A stretch of DNA of 64,000 nt, taken from assembly GCA_035642535.1 (NCBI GenBank), contig DASQSE010000088.1, forward strand, positions 12,729-76,728, in the 5' to 3' direction. The notes under the pieces are model-generated. The model searched no databases. It had not been told where the DNA came from and worked only from the letters and a program-made list of their open reading frames with translations. Positions within the stretch are counted from its first letter, which is position 1; each line of letters begins with the position of its first letter. The position numbers were made by a program, and so were the translations under genes. Origin of the DNA: Jatrophihabitans sp035642535 (GTDB lineage Bacteria; Actinomycetota; Actinomycetes; Mycobacteriales; Jatrophihabitantaceae). Below, in pieces: positions 54,101 through 62,231 of the stretch.

Positions 54101-55344
54101 CGGCGAACGTCGGTGACGGGTTCGTCTACGACCCGAGTGCGGGCAACTGGAGCGCGATCGCAGACCTGCCCGAGGCGCTCGAATCGCCCGGTGGCTCGTT
54201 CGTCGACGGCAAGATGTACGTCGTCGGCGGCTGGAACGCGGCGGGTAACGCGAGCACCCACGTCTACGCGTACGACCCGGCGGCGGACAGCTGGGCACAG
54301 GTCGCGAATCTGCCGGCGGCAGTGAGCGCACCCGGTGTCGCCTCGCTCGACGGCAAGCTGTACGTGGTCGGCGGTTGCACGACGGGATTCTGCGCGCCGA
54401 CGTCCACGGCGACGTTCAGCTACGACCCGGGCAGTGACAGCTGGAGCACGCTCGCCCAGATCCCGGCCCCGGCGGCCTTCCCGGCCTGCGCGGGCATCGT
54501 GGGCGAGTTGGTCTGCGCCGGCGGCATCAACGCGGACAACAACCACGGTTCGAAGGCGACCTACATCTACGATCCCGGCTCGAACTCGTGGTCGCAGGGC
54601 GCGGACATGCCCTACGACGACTGGGCGATGTCCTACAGCGGTGCGAACGACCGGTTGCAGATCGCCGGTGGCGCGATCAACAACGGCGCTGCGCTGACCA
54701 ACCAGGCCGCCGAGTACGACCCGGCGAGCAACTCCTGGTCGGCGCTGCCGAATGCCAACGACACCGAATACCGCGGCGGTGGCAGCTGCGGCATGTACAA
54801 GATCGGCGGCTCGACCGGCGGGTTCGCGCCGGCCCCGTTCGCCGAGGTGCTGCCCGGCTACGACCAGTGCGGCGCCAGTGACGTGCCTTGGATGTCGCTC
54901 GACACCACCGAGTTCGACCTCGGGCCAGGTGCGTCCGTCACGGTGACGGTGACAATGGACTCGTCCGTCGTGCCGCAGCCGGGCGCGTACACCGCGAAGG
55001 TCGCGATCGGCACGGACACGCCGTACTCGTTCACGCCGGTCGGCGTCAGCATGCAGGTGAACCCGCCTGCATCGTGGGGCAAGATCCGCGGCACGGTCAG
55101 CTCGGCGGTGGACGGCTCGCCGCTCGCGGGCGCGACCGTCCAGATCGGCACCCTCGGCGGCACCGGTGTGGTCACGTACACGCTGAAGAGCGACGCCAGC
55201 GGCTACTACCAGCTGTGGCTGGACGCCGCGTACAGCCCGCTGCAGGTGATCGTTGCGAAGGACGGCTACCAGCCGCAGGTGAAGAGCGTGAACATCGCCG
55301 CAGGAGGGACGTCGACCGCGAACTTCGCGCTCAAGAAGGCGTGA
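51157..55344 (+). CDS. secreted multidomain S53 (sedolisin-like) peptidase with carboxypeptidase-regulatory-like and kelch repeats
   Basis: 1395 residues. Signal peptide (VLTLLTVAATTLLMAAVA). The S53 domain spans about 80-440 with Glu/Asp in GWGLETSLDLDAVSAACP, an oxyanion Asp in ASTGDTGD and the nucleophile in VGGTSLSSP. The usual kumamolisin pro-domain before it is absent. Then two carboxypeptidase-D-regulatory-like modules, a jelly-roll/MAM-like domain (about 590-765), a third such module, about five kelch repeats (about 955-1240), an Ig-like segment and a fourth regulatory module. It probably digests or binds extracellular polymers. ATG 51157 has AAGGGGAG upstream. Confidence 0.82.
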   Translation: MSESTRWRRRVLTLLTVAATTLLMAAVAQSPARAAPSASPSTQSAKQADAHYTAAPCNSAEKNYLRTDFARCFAMVRTALNHDITADPNDPPPTALGPAQIQDAYNLPATGQGQTVAIVDAFGDSHAETDLGQFRSFFGLTPCTSANGCFTKVDQNGGTNYPTDDPGWGLETSLDLDAVSAACPNCKILLVEGTDNSLDSLGIAVNTAVAMGAKYVSNSYGVPGEAPDELSFDQYYTHAGVAVTASTGDTGDVTNWPATNPNVVGVGGTTLTQDSSSRGWNETAWADGGSGCSPYEPHPDYQTGINTQCGKRAIADISADADPATGLAVYDTLGYSGWLQVGGTSLSSPLVASMYALAGTPVPGTFPVTYPYQAPTGGLYDITAGSNGGCGNVLCNAGPGWDGPTGLGTPNGVSALTTGPHGDIVGRVTNNVTGDGVSGASVSTADGYSATTEADGSYDLAVPVGSYDVTAAAFGYRSKTATGVQVDDGQSTTANFALAAVPSHNLSGTLTDGSGHAWPLYAKITIAGYPNGAVYTDPYTGHYSVDLPQGFTANMHVEPVLPGYVALDKSVRIGTADRVVNLRAVVDQSTCVTPGYAYRYDGSSEAFAGWTDTTTQDSWTNVDNNGSGEVWQFDNPGNRAVPPGGDADFAILDSDHYGVGHSQNASLVSPVIDLSGQTTPEIGFDSTYRGFSNSTADVDLSLDGGQTWSNVWHQTTASPTGHVDVQIPQAAGQSNVQVRFHYSGTFAWWWEIDNVFIGNRACVAAQHGGLVAGIVHDNNTGNPINGAKVANTGGDFGISAATPDDPNLSDGFYSMFSSLTGAQQFTVTDGKYVPASASVNVAANYVTHQDWTLKAGHLSVAPGGLSVTERLGVAKSKTFTLTDDGTEPVHVKLGEQGGGFTPMAGLAGSGAPKTLIKGTFTPEAAVLESKSGAQASSATQLRTASPAAPPWADIADYPNPVMDNAVGYNDGKVYSVAGFNGTANVGDGFVYDPSAGNWSAIADLPEALESPGGSFVDGKMYVVGGWNAAGNASTHVYAYDPAADSWAQVANLPAAVSAPGVASLDGKLYVVGGCTTGFCAPTSTATFSYDPGSDSWSTLAQIPAPAAFPACAGIVGELVCAGGINADNNHGSKATYIYDPGSNSWSQGADMPYDDWAMSYSGANDRLQIAGGAINNGAALTNQAAEYDPASNSWSALPNANDTEYRGGGSCGMYKIGGSTGGFAPAPFAEVLPGYDQCGASDVPWMSLDTTEFDLGPGASVTVTVTMDSSVVPQPGAYTAKVAIGTDTPYSFTPVGVSMQVNPPASWGKIRGTVSSAVDGSPLAGATVQIGTLGGTGVVTYTLKSDASGYYQLWLDAAYSPLQVIVAKDGYQPQVKSVNIAAGGTSTANFALKKA

Positions 55345-55361
55345 TCGAAGGGAGGTCAGTG

Positions 55362-55391
55362 CGGGGCGCCGAGATCGATCTCGGCGCCCCG
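55362..55391. terminator. perfect 30-bp palindrome between convergent genes
   Basis: CGGGGCGCCGAGATC followed directly by its exact reverse complement GATCTCGGCGCCCCG, midway between the stop codons of the S53 peptidase and GT39 genes. It is a strong candidate for a bidirectional terminator. Confidence 0.75.
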
Positions 55392-55398
55392 CCGCCGT

Positions 55399-56889
55399 TC
55401 AGCCCAGGTTGCGCATGTCGGGCCAGAGCGTGCGCCACGAGGCGGTCGGGTCGCGACACAGCCAGACCGTCTCGCCCTGTTCGTCGTTGTCGAGCTGATC
55501 GCCGTTGTGGATGGTCACCACCGGCTCGACGGACGCGAACCAGTCGCGCAGGTCGGACTCGTCGTAGCCGATGGCGACCGCGGCGTTCGCCGATTCCGGC
55601 GGCGGGCCGAGATCCCAGAAGCTGTTGTGCCCGCTGTAGACGGGTCGCACGTGCGGTGCGAAGTGCAGCACGGCACCGGCCTCTCCGTAGTTGCCGGTGA
55701 GGACGATCGTGCGCGCACGATCGGGTGCGGGCAGCGAGGCATAGACGTCGGCGATCGTGCGCGCGAAGGCGGGCCAGCCCACCTGCTCGCCGGCGTCGTA
55801 GTTCATCGCCACGATCGGGGTGTCGTGCAGCGTGCTTGCCGGGACGATCGGCAGGGCCACCACCGCGGAGATCACGGCCGAAACCGCGACGACGGTGATC
55901 AGCACGACGCGGCGGGCGGCGGTGCGCGCCCAGTTCAGCGTCGGCCCGGCGCCGGCCGCGAACAGGACGGGGTACATCCCGGCCAGGTAGTACGGCTTGC
56001 CGCCTGTTCCCAGGAAGATTCCGATCAGGATTCCGTAGGCGAGCGGCAGGCACCGCCACAGCGCCAGAGCGCGATCCCGCGTCAGCCGCCAGAGCCCGGC
56101 CAGCCAGATCGGCGCCAGCGGCGGGCCCATCAGCAGGAACTGGAACGGTATGAACAGTGAGCGCGGCTCGCTGGATCCGGAGTTCCCCGCGGCGACGGAT
56201 TTCGCGAGCTCGAACTGCGGCCAGTCGTGCGTGGCCTGCCAGATGAGGTTCGGCGCCCAGAGCGCGGCGGCGATCAGCGCACCGATCCAGAGCCAGCTCG
56301 ACGTCAACGTGTCGCGCGGGCCGATGAGCAGCACGGCGACGAGCAGCGCGAAGAGCAGGAAGATCGGCAGCGTCTTGATCTCGAGCGCGACGCCGGCGAC
56401 CAGCCCGACGAGCAGCCAGATCGGGCCACCGTCGCGCAGCGCGCGCACGACGAGCCAGAGCAGCACCGTCCAGGCCAGTAGGTCGAACGTCGTCGTCGAC
56501 ATCAGGTGGCTCGTGCCGAGCGTCAACCCGGACGCGGCCATCGCCCCCGCCGCGAGCGGCTGCTCGGCAGCGCCGCCGCCGAACTCGCGCGCAATCAACC
56601 CCGTCACCAGCACGGCGAGCGCGCCGGCGAGCGCAGCGGGCACCCGCAGCCACACCAGCGAATGTCCGGACGCGGCGTCCATTCCGTGCGCCAACAGCGG
56701 AACGAGGGGCGGCTCGTCGACGTACCCGAACGCCGGATGCCCGCCGATCGCGATGAAATACAACTCGTCGCGGTGGTAGCCGTACCAGTCGCTCGTCACC
56801 AGCTCCAGCAGCGCGAAAGCCGCGCAAATCAGCCCGAGACGGCGCCAGGCGATCGGCGGTCGGATCAGCTCGGACACGTCGAGCATCAT
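55399..56889 (-). CDS. GT39/ArnT-like membrane glycosyltransferase
   Basis: 496 residues with about eleven hydrophobic segments. The first loop has the acidic motif of the family (DWYGYHRDELYFIAIGGHPAFGYVDEPPLVPLLA), and a hydrophilic extracytoplasmic C-terminal domain follows. GT39-type enzymes use polyprenyl-phosphate sugars to modify proteins, lipids or cell-wall polymers. The acceptor is unknown; the two secreted proteins nearby are possible acceptors but nothing proves it. ATG 56889. Confidence 0.85.
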   Translation of the reverse strand: MMLDVSELIRPPIAWRRLGLICAAFALLELVTSDWYGYHRDELYFIAIGGHPAFGYVDEPPLVPLLAHGMDAASGHSLVWLRVPAALAGALAVLVTGLIAREFGGGAAEQPLAAGAMAASGLTLGTSHLMSTTTFDLLAWTVLLWLVVRALRDGGPIWLLVGLVAGVALEIKTLPIFLLFALLVAVLLIGPRDTLTSSWLWIGALIAAALWAPNLIWQATHDWPQFELAKSVAAGNSGSSEPRSLFIPFQFLLMGPPLAPIWLAGLWRLTRDRALALWRCLPLAYGILIGIFLGTGGKPYYLAGMYPVLFAAGAGPTLNWARTAARRVVLITVVAVSAVISAVVALPIVPASTLHDTPIVAMNYDAGEQVGWPAFARTIADVYASLPAPDRARTIVLTGNYGEAGAVLHFAPHVRPVYSGHNSFWDLGPPPESANAAVAIGYDESDLRDWFASVEPVVTIHNGDQLDNDEQGETVWLCRDPTASWRTLWPDMRNLG

Positions 56890-56896
56890 GCCCGGT

Positions 56897-56923
56897 AGTC
56901 ACATCGGGCCGGTCGGATCCGTC
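56897..56923 (+). promoter_or_regulatory. ECF41-type autoregulatory promoter
   Basis: AGTCACA (56897-56903), a 16-bp spacer, then CGTC (56920-56923), next to the ECF41 gene start at 56938. The known ECF41 consensus is TGTCACA-N16/17-CGTC, so the match is 10 of 11 defined positions with correct spacing. Confidence 0.65.
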
Positions 56924-56937
56924 AAAGTGGTGTGCAT

Positions 56938-57801
56938 ATGAACGTGACGGACCAATTTGAGGGATACCGCGATCACCTGCGTGCGGTGGCGTACCGCATG
57001 CTCGGCTCGGTGAGCGAGGCCGAGGACGCCGTTCAGGAGGCGTGGCTCCGGCTCAACCGATCGGACGACTCGGCGATAGACAACCTCGGCGGTTGGCTGA
57101 CGACGGTAGTGGGCCGGGTGTGCGTTGACATGCTGCGCGCCCGGCAGGCGCGCCGCGAGACCTACATCAGCAGCTGGCTGCCGGAGCCGGTCGTCAGCAC
57201 CGGAGAGCCCGTCGGGCCGGAGGAGCAGTCGCTGCTCGCCGAATCGGTCGGCATGGCGCTGCTCGTCGTGCTCGACACGCTCGGCCCGGACGAGCGGCTG
57301 GCGTTCGTCCTGCACGACATGTTCGCGGTGCCGTTCGACGAGATCGCCACGATGCTCGACAAGACGCCGGAGGCGGCGCGGCAGCTCGCGAGCCGCGCCC
57401 GGCGCCGGGTGCGCGGCACACCGACCGTGCCCGACTCGGACATCGCCACGCAACGCCGGGTCGTCAATGCGTTCCTCGCGGCCGCCCGGTCCGGCGACTT
57501 CGAGGCGCTGATCGAGGTGCTGAACCCGGACGTCGTCTTCCGCGTCGACACCGGCGGCCGGGCGCGCGAACTGCCGCCGCTGCTCACCGGTGCGGACGCC
57601 GTGGCCGCGCGGGCGGTCAGCGGCGGCCCGCGGTTCGCGCAGTTCTGCGAGCTCGCGTTGGTCAACGGCGCCGCCGGCCTTGTCCTGCGCGGACCGGAGC
57701 GGGTGTTCGGGGTCGCCGCCATGACGGTTTCGAACGGGCAGATCTCCGAGATCGACCTCATCCTCGACCCGGACAAGCTCAAGGCGGCTCAGATCAACTG
57801 A
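56938..57801 (+). CDS. ECF41-group RNA polymerase sigma factor with SnoaL-like C-terminal domain
   Basis: 287 residues. Sigma region 2 (YRDHLRAVAYRMLGSVSEAEDAVQEAWLRL), the group-specific linker motif WLPEP, region 4 (LVVLDTLGPDERLAFVLHDMFAVPFDEIATMLDKTPEAARQLASRARRRV) and a C-terminal NTF2/SnoaL-like domain with DTGGRA and a DPDKL end. In ECF41 factors this extension regulates activity in place of an anti-sigma factor. The usual COE-type partner gene is not adjacent; the nearest oxidoreductase is the convergent AldO-like gene, with an 8-bp 3' overlap. Confidence 0.9.
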   Translation: MNVTDQFEGYRDHLRAVAYRMLGSVSEAEDAVQEAWLRLNRSDDSAIDNLGGWLTTVVGRVCVDMLRARQARRETYISSWLPEPVVSTGEPVGPEEQSLLAESVGMALLVVLDTLGPDERLAFVLHDMFAVPFDEIATMLDKTPEAARQLASRARRRVRGTPTVPDSDIATQRRVVNAFLAAARSGDFEALIEVLNPDVVFRVDTGGRARELPPLLTGADAVAARAVSGGPRFAQFCELALVNGAAGLVLRGPERVFGVAAMTVSNGQISEIDLILDPDKLKAAQIN

Positions 57802-59053
57802 GCACGCGGTCGAGGAACGCGTTGCGGAACCGGCCCTGCGGGTCGAAGCTGCAGGCGAGTTCGGTGAAGCGGGGGAGCAGCGGGTAGGCCTGCCGCAGCC
57901 GGTCCGCGTCGGCGGCGAACAGCTTCCCCCAGTGCGGACGCGCGTCGAACGGCGCCAACGCGGCTTCGAGGTCGATCAGCAGCGCCTCGACCTCGGACTG
58001 GCGCGGCACCCACGTGAAGTGCAGCCCGACCGACGGCCGGCCATGACTCGGGCTCAGCCAGAGTTCGTCGCCGGCGATCGTCCTGATCTCCGCGATCTGC
58101 AGCAGCGGCGCGAGCGCGTCGGCGAAGCTGCGCACGGCGCGGACGGCGGGCACGGCGTCGCGGCGCGCGACGAGGAACTCGCTCTGCAGCTCGTCGCCGT
58201 TGCTCGGCGTGAAGCCGAGCCGGAAGTGTGGCAGCCGCTCGTGCGCCGGCCCTGGCACGCCGAGCTGTTCGGTCGCGAAAGCCGGGTCCATGCCCGGGAC
58301 GGGATGCACCGGGGTGGTTGCCCGCCGGGCGTCGAACAGCTCGGGCGGTGGCGGCCCGTCCACGCCGACCCTGCTCTTGAGCCACACATGGCCGATGCCG
58401 GATGCGCCGAACTCGGTGAACAGGCTGACGCTGTAGGCGAGCGCGGTGATCTCGTCGAGGTGCTGCTCGAAGGTTGGCCACGGCAGCGACTCGTACACGT
58501 CCTGACGGACATCGAAGGCCGGGACGACCGCGAGTGTCACCCGGCTCACGACGCCCAGCGCGCCCAGGCCGACGACCGCGCCGGCAAAATCAGCGCCCAG
58601 CGTTTCCGGCGAGCAATGCCGAGTCCCGCCGTCCGGCGTGATGACGTCGAAGGCCAGCACATCCGCGGCCAGGCACGGGTTGCGATCACCCGAGCCGTGG
58701 GTGCCGGTCGCGGTCGCACCGGCGATAGAGATGTGCGGCAGCGACGCGAAGTTGCGCAGCGTCAGGTCGTGCTCGGCAAGGTAGCGGGCCACCTCGCCGT
58801 ATCGCGCTGCGCCACTCACCGTCACGCTGCGCCGATCCGGGGCGAGGGCGAAGTCGGGCGCGACGGCGTCGAGCGTGATCAGCTCGCCGTCGGTGTCGGC
58901 GATGTCATTGAACGAGTGCCGGCTGCCGAGCACGTGTAGCCGAGTGCTGCCAGACACGATCTCGCGCGCCTCGTCGAGCGACGACGGTTCGTGCAGCCGG
59001 CGGGCGCGGTAGGTGTGATTCCCGGCCCAGTTCCGCCCCGGCGCACCCGTCAC
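57794..59053 (-). CDS. AldO-like FAD-dependent alditol oxidase
   Basis: 419 residues from GTG 59053. The VAO-type FAD domain has the covalent-FAD His in LGSRHSFND (His46, the same position as I recall for Streptomyces AldO), ATGTHGSG and GLGALGVVSRVTLAVVP. The C-terminal sugar-lactone-oxidase domain ends with the active-site HWGKLF. It oxidises polyols such as xylitol or sorbitol, or aldonolactones, with oxygen. The long upstream ORF extension to 59239 is rejected because similarity begins at the GTG. Confidence 0.88.
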   Translation of the reverse strand: MTGAPGRNWAGNHTYRARRLHEPSSLDEAREIVSGSTRLHVLGSRHSFNDIADTDGELITLDAVAPDFALAPDRRSVTVSGAARYGEVARYLAEHDLTLRNFASLPHISIAGATATGTHGSGDRNPCLAADVLAFDVITPDGGTRHCSPETLGADFAGAVVGLGALGVVSRVTLAVVPAFDVRQDVYESLPWPTFEQHLDEITALAYSVSLFTEFGASGIGHVWLKSRVGVDGPPPPELFDARRATTPVHPVPGMDPAFATEQLGVPGPAHERLPHFRLGFTPSNGDELQSEFLVARRDAVPAVRAVRSFADALAPLLQIAEIRTIAGDELWLSPSHGRPSVGLHFTWVPRQSEVEALLIDLEAALAPFDARPHWGKLFAADADRLRQAYPLLPRFTELACSFDPQGRFRNAFLDRVLS

Positions 59054-59174
59054 CCGGTAACCGTAGTCGCGCCGGTGTGTTGTCCACAGATTTGTCCGAC
59101 GAATGGCTTTTGTCGGTATCGCCCCATACGCTCTGTCCTTACTTGATCGATCCGGCGGTGCTGGGAGGGGTGTG

Positions 59175-60431
59175 GTGGCGTCCTCGGCGCAGGCGATCGT
59201 CGAAGCCGAGGTCCGCGAATTGGTGCGCCGGCGGGGCATCGACCCGATCGCCGAGCCGGAACTCGTCGCCCGGCTGGTCGACGAGGTGATCGCCGACTAC
59301 CGCGACCGCACGATCACCTCCCCGCTGCCGCCGCTGACCGACATCGTCGGCACCACCCGGGCCGTCGTCGACGCGGTTGCCGGGTTCGGTCCGCTGCAAC
59401 CACTGCTTGACGACCCGGCGATCGAGGAGATTTGGATCAATGAGCCGGGCCGCGTGTTCGTCGCCCGCCGCGGCCGCTCCGAGCTCACCACGCTGATCCT
59501 GTCCGCCGATCAGGTCGCGGAACTCGTGGAGCGGATGCTGCGCCCGACCGGTCGCCGCATCGACCTGTCGGCGCCGTTCGTCGACGCGATGCTGCCGGAC
59601 GGTTCCCGGCTGCACGTGGTGATCCCGAACATCACGCGTCAGCACATGGCGGTGAACATCCGCAAGTTCGCAGCGAGTCTGCGCGCGATGGATGAACTGA
59701 TCACCATCGGCACGCTTCCCGCGCACGCGGCGCGCTTCCTCGAGGCCTCGGTGGCGGCCGGGCTGAACATCCTCGTCGCGGGCGGCACGCAGGCAGGCAA
59801 GACAACGCTTCTTAACGCGCTGTGCGGCACCATCCCGGCGCGCGAACGGGTGATCACGGTCGAGGAGGTCTTCGAGCTCTCGTTGCACGCGCCGGACGTG
59901 GTCGCCATGCAGACCAGGCAACCCAACCTCGAGGGCACGGGCGAGATCCCGCTGCGCCGGCTGGTCAAAGAAGCGCTGCGCATGCGGCCGTCCCGGTTGA
60001 TCGTCGGTGAGGTGCGGCAGGAGGAGTGCCTGGATCTGCTGATCGCGTTGAACAGCGGTCTGCCCGGCATGTGCACGCTGCACGCCAACTCGGCCCGCGA
60101 GGCCCTGGTCAAGATGTGCACGCTGCCGTTGCTCGCGGGCGAGAACATCGCCGCGTCGTGGACGGTGCCGACAGTGGCGACGAGCATCGACCTCGTCGTG
60201 CATCTGGCGATGGATGCGGCCGGCGCGCGGCGGGTGCGCGAGATCGTCGCCGTCACCGGCCGCGTGGAAGGTGACGTGATCGAGACGGCCGACATCTTCG
60301 GAATGCGGCGTGGCCGGCTGGAGCGTGCCGAGGGCTTCCCGCCGCATCCCGAGCGATACGAGGCGGCCGGCATCGATCTTGTCGACGCGCTCGGTCATCG
60401 TGCCGAGTTGCGCGTGGCCGCGGAGACATGA
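59175..60431 (+). CDS. tadA: Tad pilus assembly ATPase (TadA/CpaF)
   Basis: 418 residues from GTG 59175, with GGGAGG just upstream; ATG 59103 is in frame but lacks a ribosome site. N-terminal domain (VVDAVAGFGPLQPLLDDPAIEEIWINEPGRVFVARRG), Walker A GGTQAGKTTLL, Asp box (VITVEEVFEL), Walker B RLIVGEVRQEE and His box CTLHANSAREA. It hydrolyses ATP to drive Flp-type pilus assembly or secretion. It starts an operon with tadB and tadC. Confidence 0.92.
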   Translation: MASSAQAIVEAEVRELVRRRGIDPIAEPELVARLVDEVIADYRDRTITSPLPPLTDIVGTTRAVVDAVAGFGPLQPLLDDPAIEEIWINEPGRVFVARRGRSELTTLILSADQVAELVERMLRPTGRRIDLSAPFVDAMLPDGSRLHVVIPNITRQHMAVNIRKFAASLRAMDELITIGTLPAHAARFLEASVAAGLNILVAGGTQAGKTTLLNALCGTIPARERVITVEEVFELSLHAPDVVAMQTRQPNLEGTGEIPLRRLVKEALRMRPSRLIVGEVRQEECLDLLIALNSGLPGMCTLHANSAREALVKMCTLPLLAGENIAASWTVPTVATSIDLVVHLAMDAAGARRVREIVAVTGRVEGDVIETADIFGMRRGRLERAEGFPPHPERYEAAGIDLVDALGHRAELRVAAET

Positions 60432-60432
60432 C

Positions 60433-61293
60433 GTGGGCGCGTTGGTCGGGCTGATCGGCGGCCTCGGGTTGCTGCTGATCTGGCGCAGCGGGCCGCGGGC
60501 GCCGGCGCGGTCGGGGCGCAGCGGCGCGTCGTGGAGACAGCGGCGCCGCGATCTGCTGCGGCAGGCCGGCGTCGACGGCGTCGGCCCGGCGCAGCTCGCC
60601 GGTGCCCAGGCGTTGTGCGCCGTGCTCGCCTTCGCCCTGGTCCTGCTGATCACTCGGACGGTCGCAGTCGCCGCGTGCTTCGCCGTGTTCGGCTGCTGCC
60701 TGCCGGTGCTCGTCGTGCGCCGCATGCGCCGTCGTCGGCAAGGTCTCATGCGCGAGCTGTGGCCGGAGGCGATCGACAACCTGGCGTCGGCGGTACGCGC
60801 CGGCATGGCGCTGCCGGAGGGCTTGTCCGCGCTGGCCGTCCGCGGCCCCGCCGAGTTGCGGGCACCGTTCGCGCGCTTCGCCGCCGCATACCGTGCGAGC
60901 GGCCGGTTCGGTGACTGCCTTGACACGTTGAAGGACGACCTCGCAGACCCGGTCGGCGATCGGGTCTGCGAGACGATGCGGGTCGCTCGCGAGGTCGGCG
61001 GCAGCGATCTCGGCACCGTGCTGCGAACACTGTCCGGGCTGCTCCGCGCCGACGCCCGCACTCGCGCCGAACTCGAGACGCGGCAGGGGTGGGTGGTGAA
61101 CGCCGCGCGGTTGGCGGTGGCTGCGCCGTGGGCCGTCCTGCTACTGCTCGGGACGCAGTCCGAGACGCTGTCGGCGTACGACTCCGCCGGTGGGACGCTG
61201 CTGCTCGGCATCGGCGCCGCGGTCTGCGTCGTCGCCTACCGATTCATGCTGCGCATCGGCCGGCTGCCCGAAGAGCAGCGGGTGCTGAGATGA
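60433..61293 (+). CDS. tadB: Tad platform protein TadB
   Basis: 286 residues from GTG 60433, one base after the tadA stop. Three hydrophobic segments in the N-terminal third, a T2SSF domain (ELWPEAIDNLASAVRAGMALPEGLSALAVRGP...DDLADPVGDRVCETMRVAREVGGSDLGTVLRTLSGLLR), and two C-terminal membrane helices. It forms the inner-membrane platform with TadC. The stop overlaps the tadC start (ATGA). Confidence 0.88.
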   Translation: MGALVGLIGGLGLLLIWRSGPRAPARSGRSGASWRQRRRDLLRQAGVDGVGPAQLAGAQALCAVLAFALVLLITRTVAVAACFAVFGCCLPVLVVRRMRRRRQGLMRELWPEAIDNLASAVRAGMALPEGLSALAVRGPAELRAPFARFAAAYRASGRFGDCLDTLKDDLADPVGDRVCETMRVAREVGGSDLGTVLRTLSGLLRADARTRAELETRQGWVVNAARLAVAAPWAVLLLLGTQSETLSAYDSAGGTLLLGIGAAVCVVAYRFMLRIGRLPEEQRVLR

Positions 61294-62231
61294 GGTTGGT
61301 TGGCGCTGGGCTTGGTTTCCTTGCCACACTCGGCTTGATCATTGCGGTACGGGCGACGCCGGCGATGCGCCCGATCCGGCTCGTCGACCGCATCGCGCCC
61401 TACGTCGGCGACACGTCGCCGCCATCCCGGTTGCTGGCGCGTCCGTCGGCAACCTCGGCCCCGTTCACGGTCGCGCGCCGGCTGTTCGGACCGTTGCTCG
61501 GCGAGGCTGTTCGGCTGCTCGAGAGAGTGGTCGGTGGCTCCGCATCGGTACGTCGCCGGCTGGACGGGCTCGGCCGGCGAACGACGCTTGATGAGTTCCG
61601 CATCGAGCAGGTCGTGTGGGGCGTCGCCGGAATGGTGCTCGCCGCGCTGCTGACGCTGGGCGCCGGCGTGCTGCGCGGCCGTGTCGACCCGGTGCTCGTC
61701 GTGCTGGTCGCGCTCGGTGGCCTCGTCGCCGGCGTGCTCGGCCGCGACTGGTGGCTGGGCCGCGAGCTGGAGCGGCGCGAGCAGGCGATGCTCTCCGAGT
61801 TCCCGGTCGTCGCGGACCTGCTCGCGCTGGCCGTCGTCGCCGGTGAGTCACCGGTCGACGCGCTCGAGCGGGTATGCCGGCTCACCGGCGGCGAGCTGGC
61901 CCGCGATCTCGACCGCGCCCTCGCGCGCGCCCGCGCCGGCACGCCGATCACGAAGGCGCTGAGCGAGCTGGCCGAGCAGACGACGATGGAGTCCTTCGCC
62001 CGATTCCTGCAAGGCCTGGTCGTCGCGATCGAGCGCGGCACACCGCTCGCCGACGTGCTGCGCGCGCAGGCCGTCGACGTGCGTGAAGTGAGCAAACGCG
62101 CGTTGCTGGAGGCCGGCGGCCGCAAGGAGATCTCGATGATGGTCCCGGTTGTCAATGACCTACCATTCTTGTATGGCGAGACGCGCCGTGATCCTGTGCC
62201 GCATGTCGCAGGCCAAGGACGACCTCGGTAA
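61290..62231 (+). pseudogene. tadC: tadC interrupted near its 3' end by an integrated element
   Basis: ATG 61290 overlaps tadB. Two early membrane regions and the T2SSF domain (SEFPVVADLLALAVVAGESPVDALERVCRLTGGEL...FARFLQGLVVAIERGTPLADVLRAQAVDVREVSKRALLEAGGRKEISMMVPVV) are intact. In TadC relatives, KKEIxMMVPVVF leads straight into the last membrane helix. Here the frame turns after codon 288 (about 62153) into NDLPFLYGETRRD and a non-membrane tail of 26 residues. The lost part is only the terminal helix, so the protein may be unstable or unable to anchor correctly. Confidence 0.85.
62140..62172. other. probable left attachment junction (attL) of an integrated element in tadC
   Basis: tadC-like sequence ends at GGTCCCGGTTGTC (to 62153) and becomes AATGACCTACCATTCTTGT, which is more A+T-rich. 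The integrase ATG follows at 62173. The crossover dinucleotide cannot be fixed without the right junction, which lies beyond the window. Confidence 0.65.

Noticed and set aside
57794..59239. Extended start of the AldO-like oxidase at 59239
   Set aside because: The extra 62 residues are low-complexity and overlap the tadA promoter region; the GTG at 59053 places His46 as in AldO.
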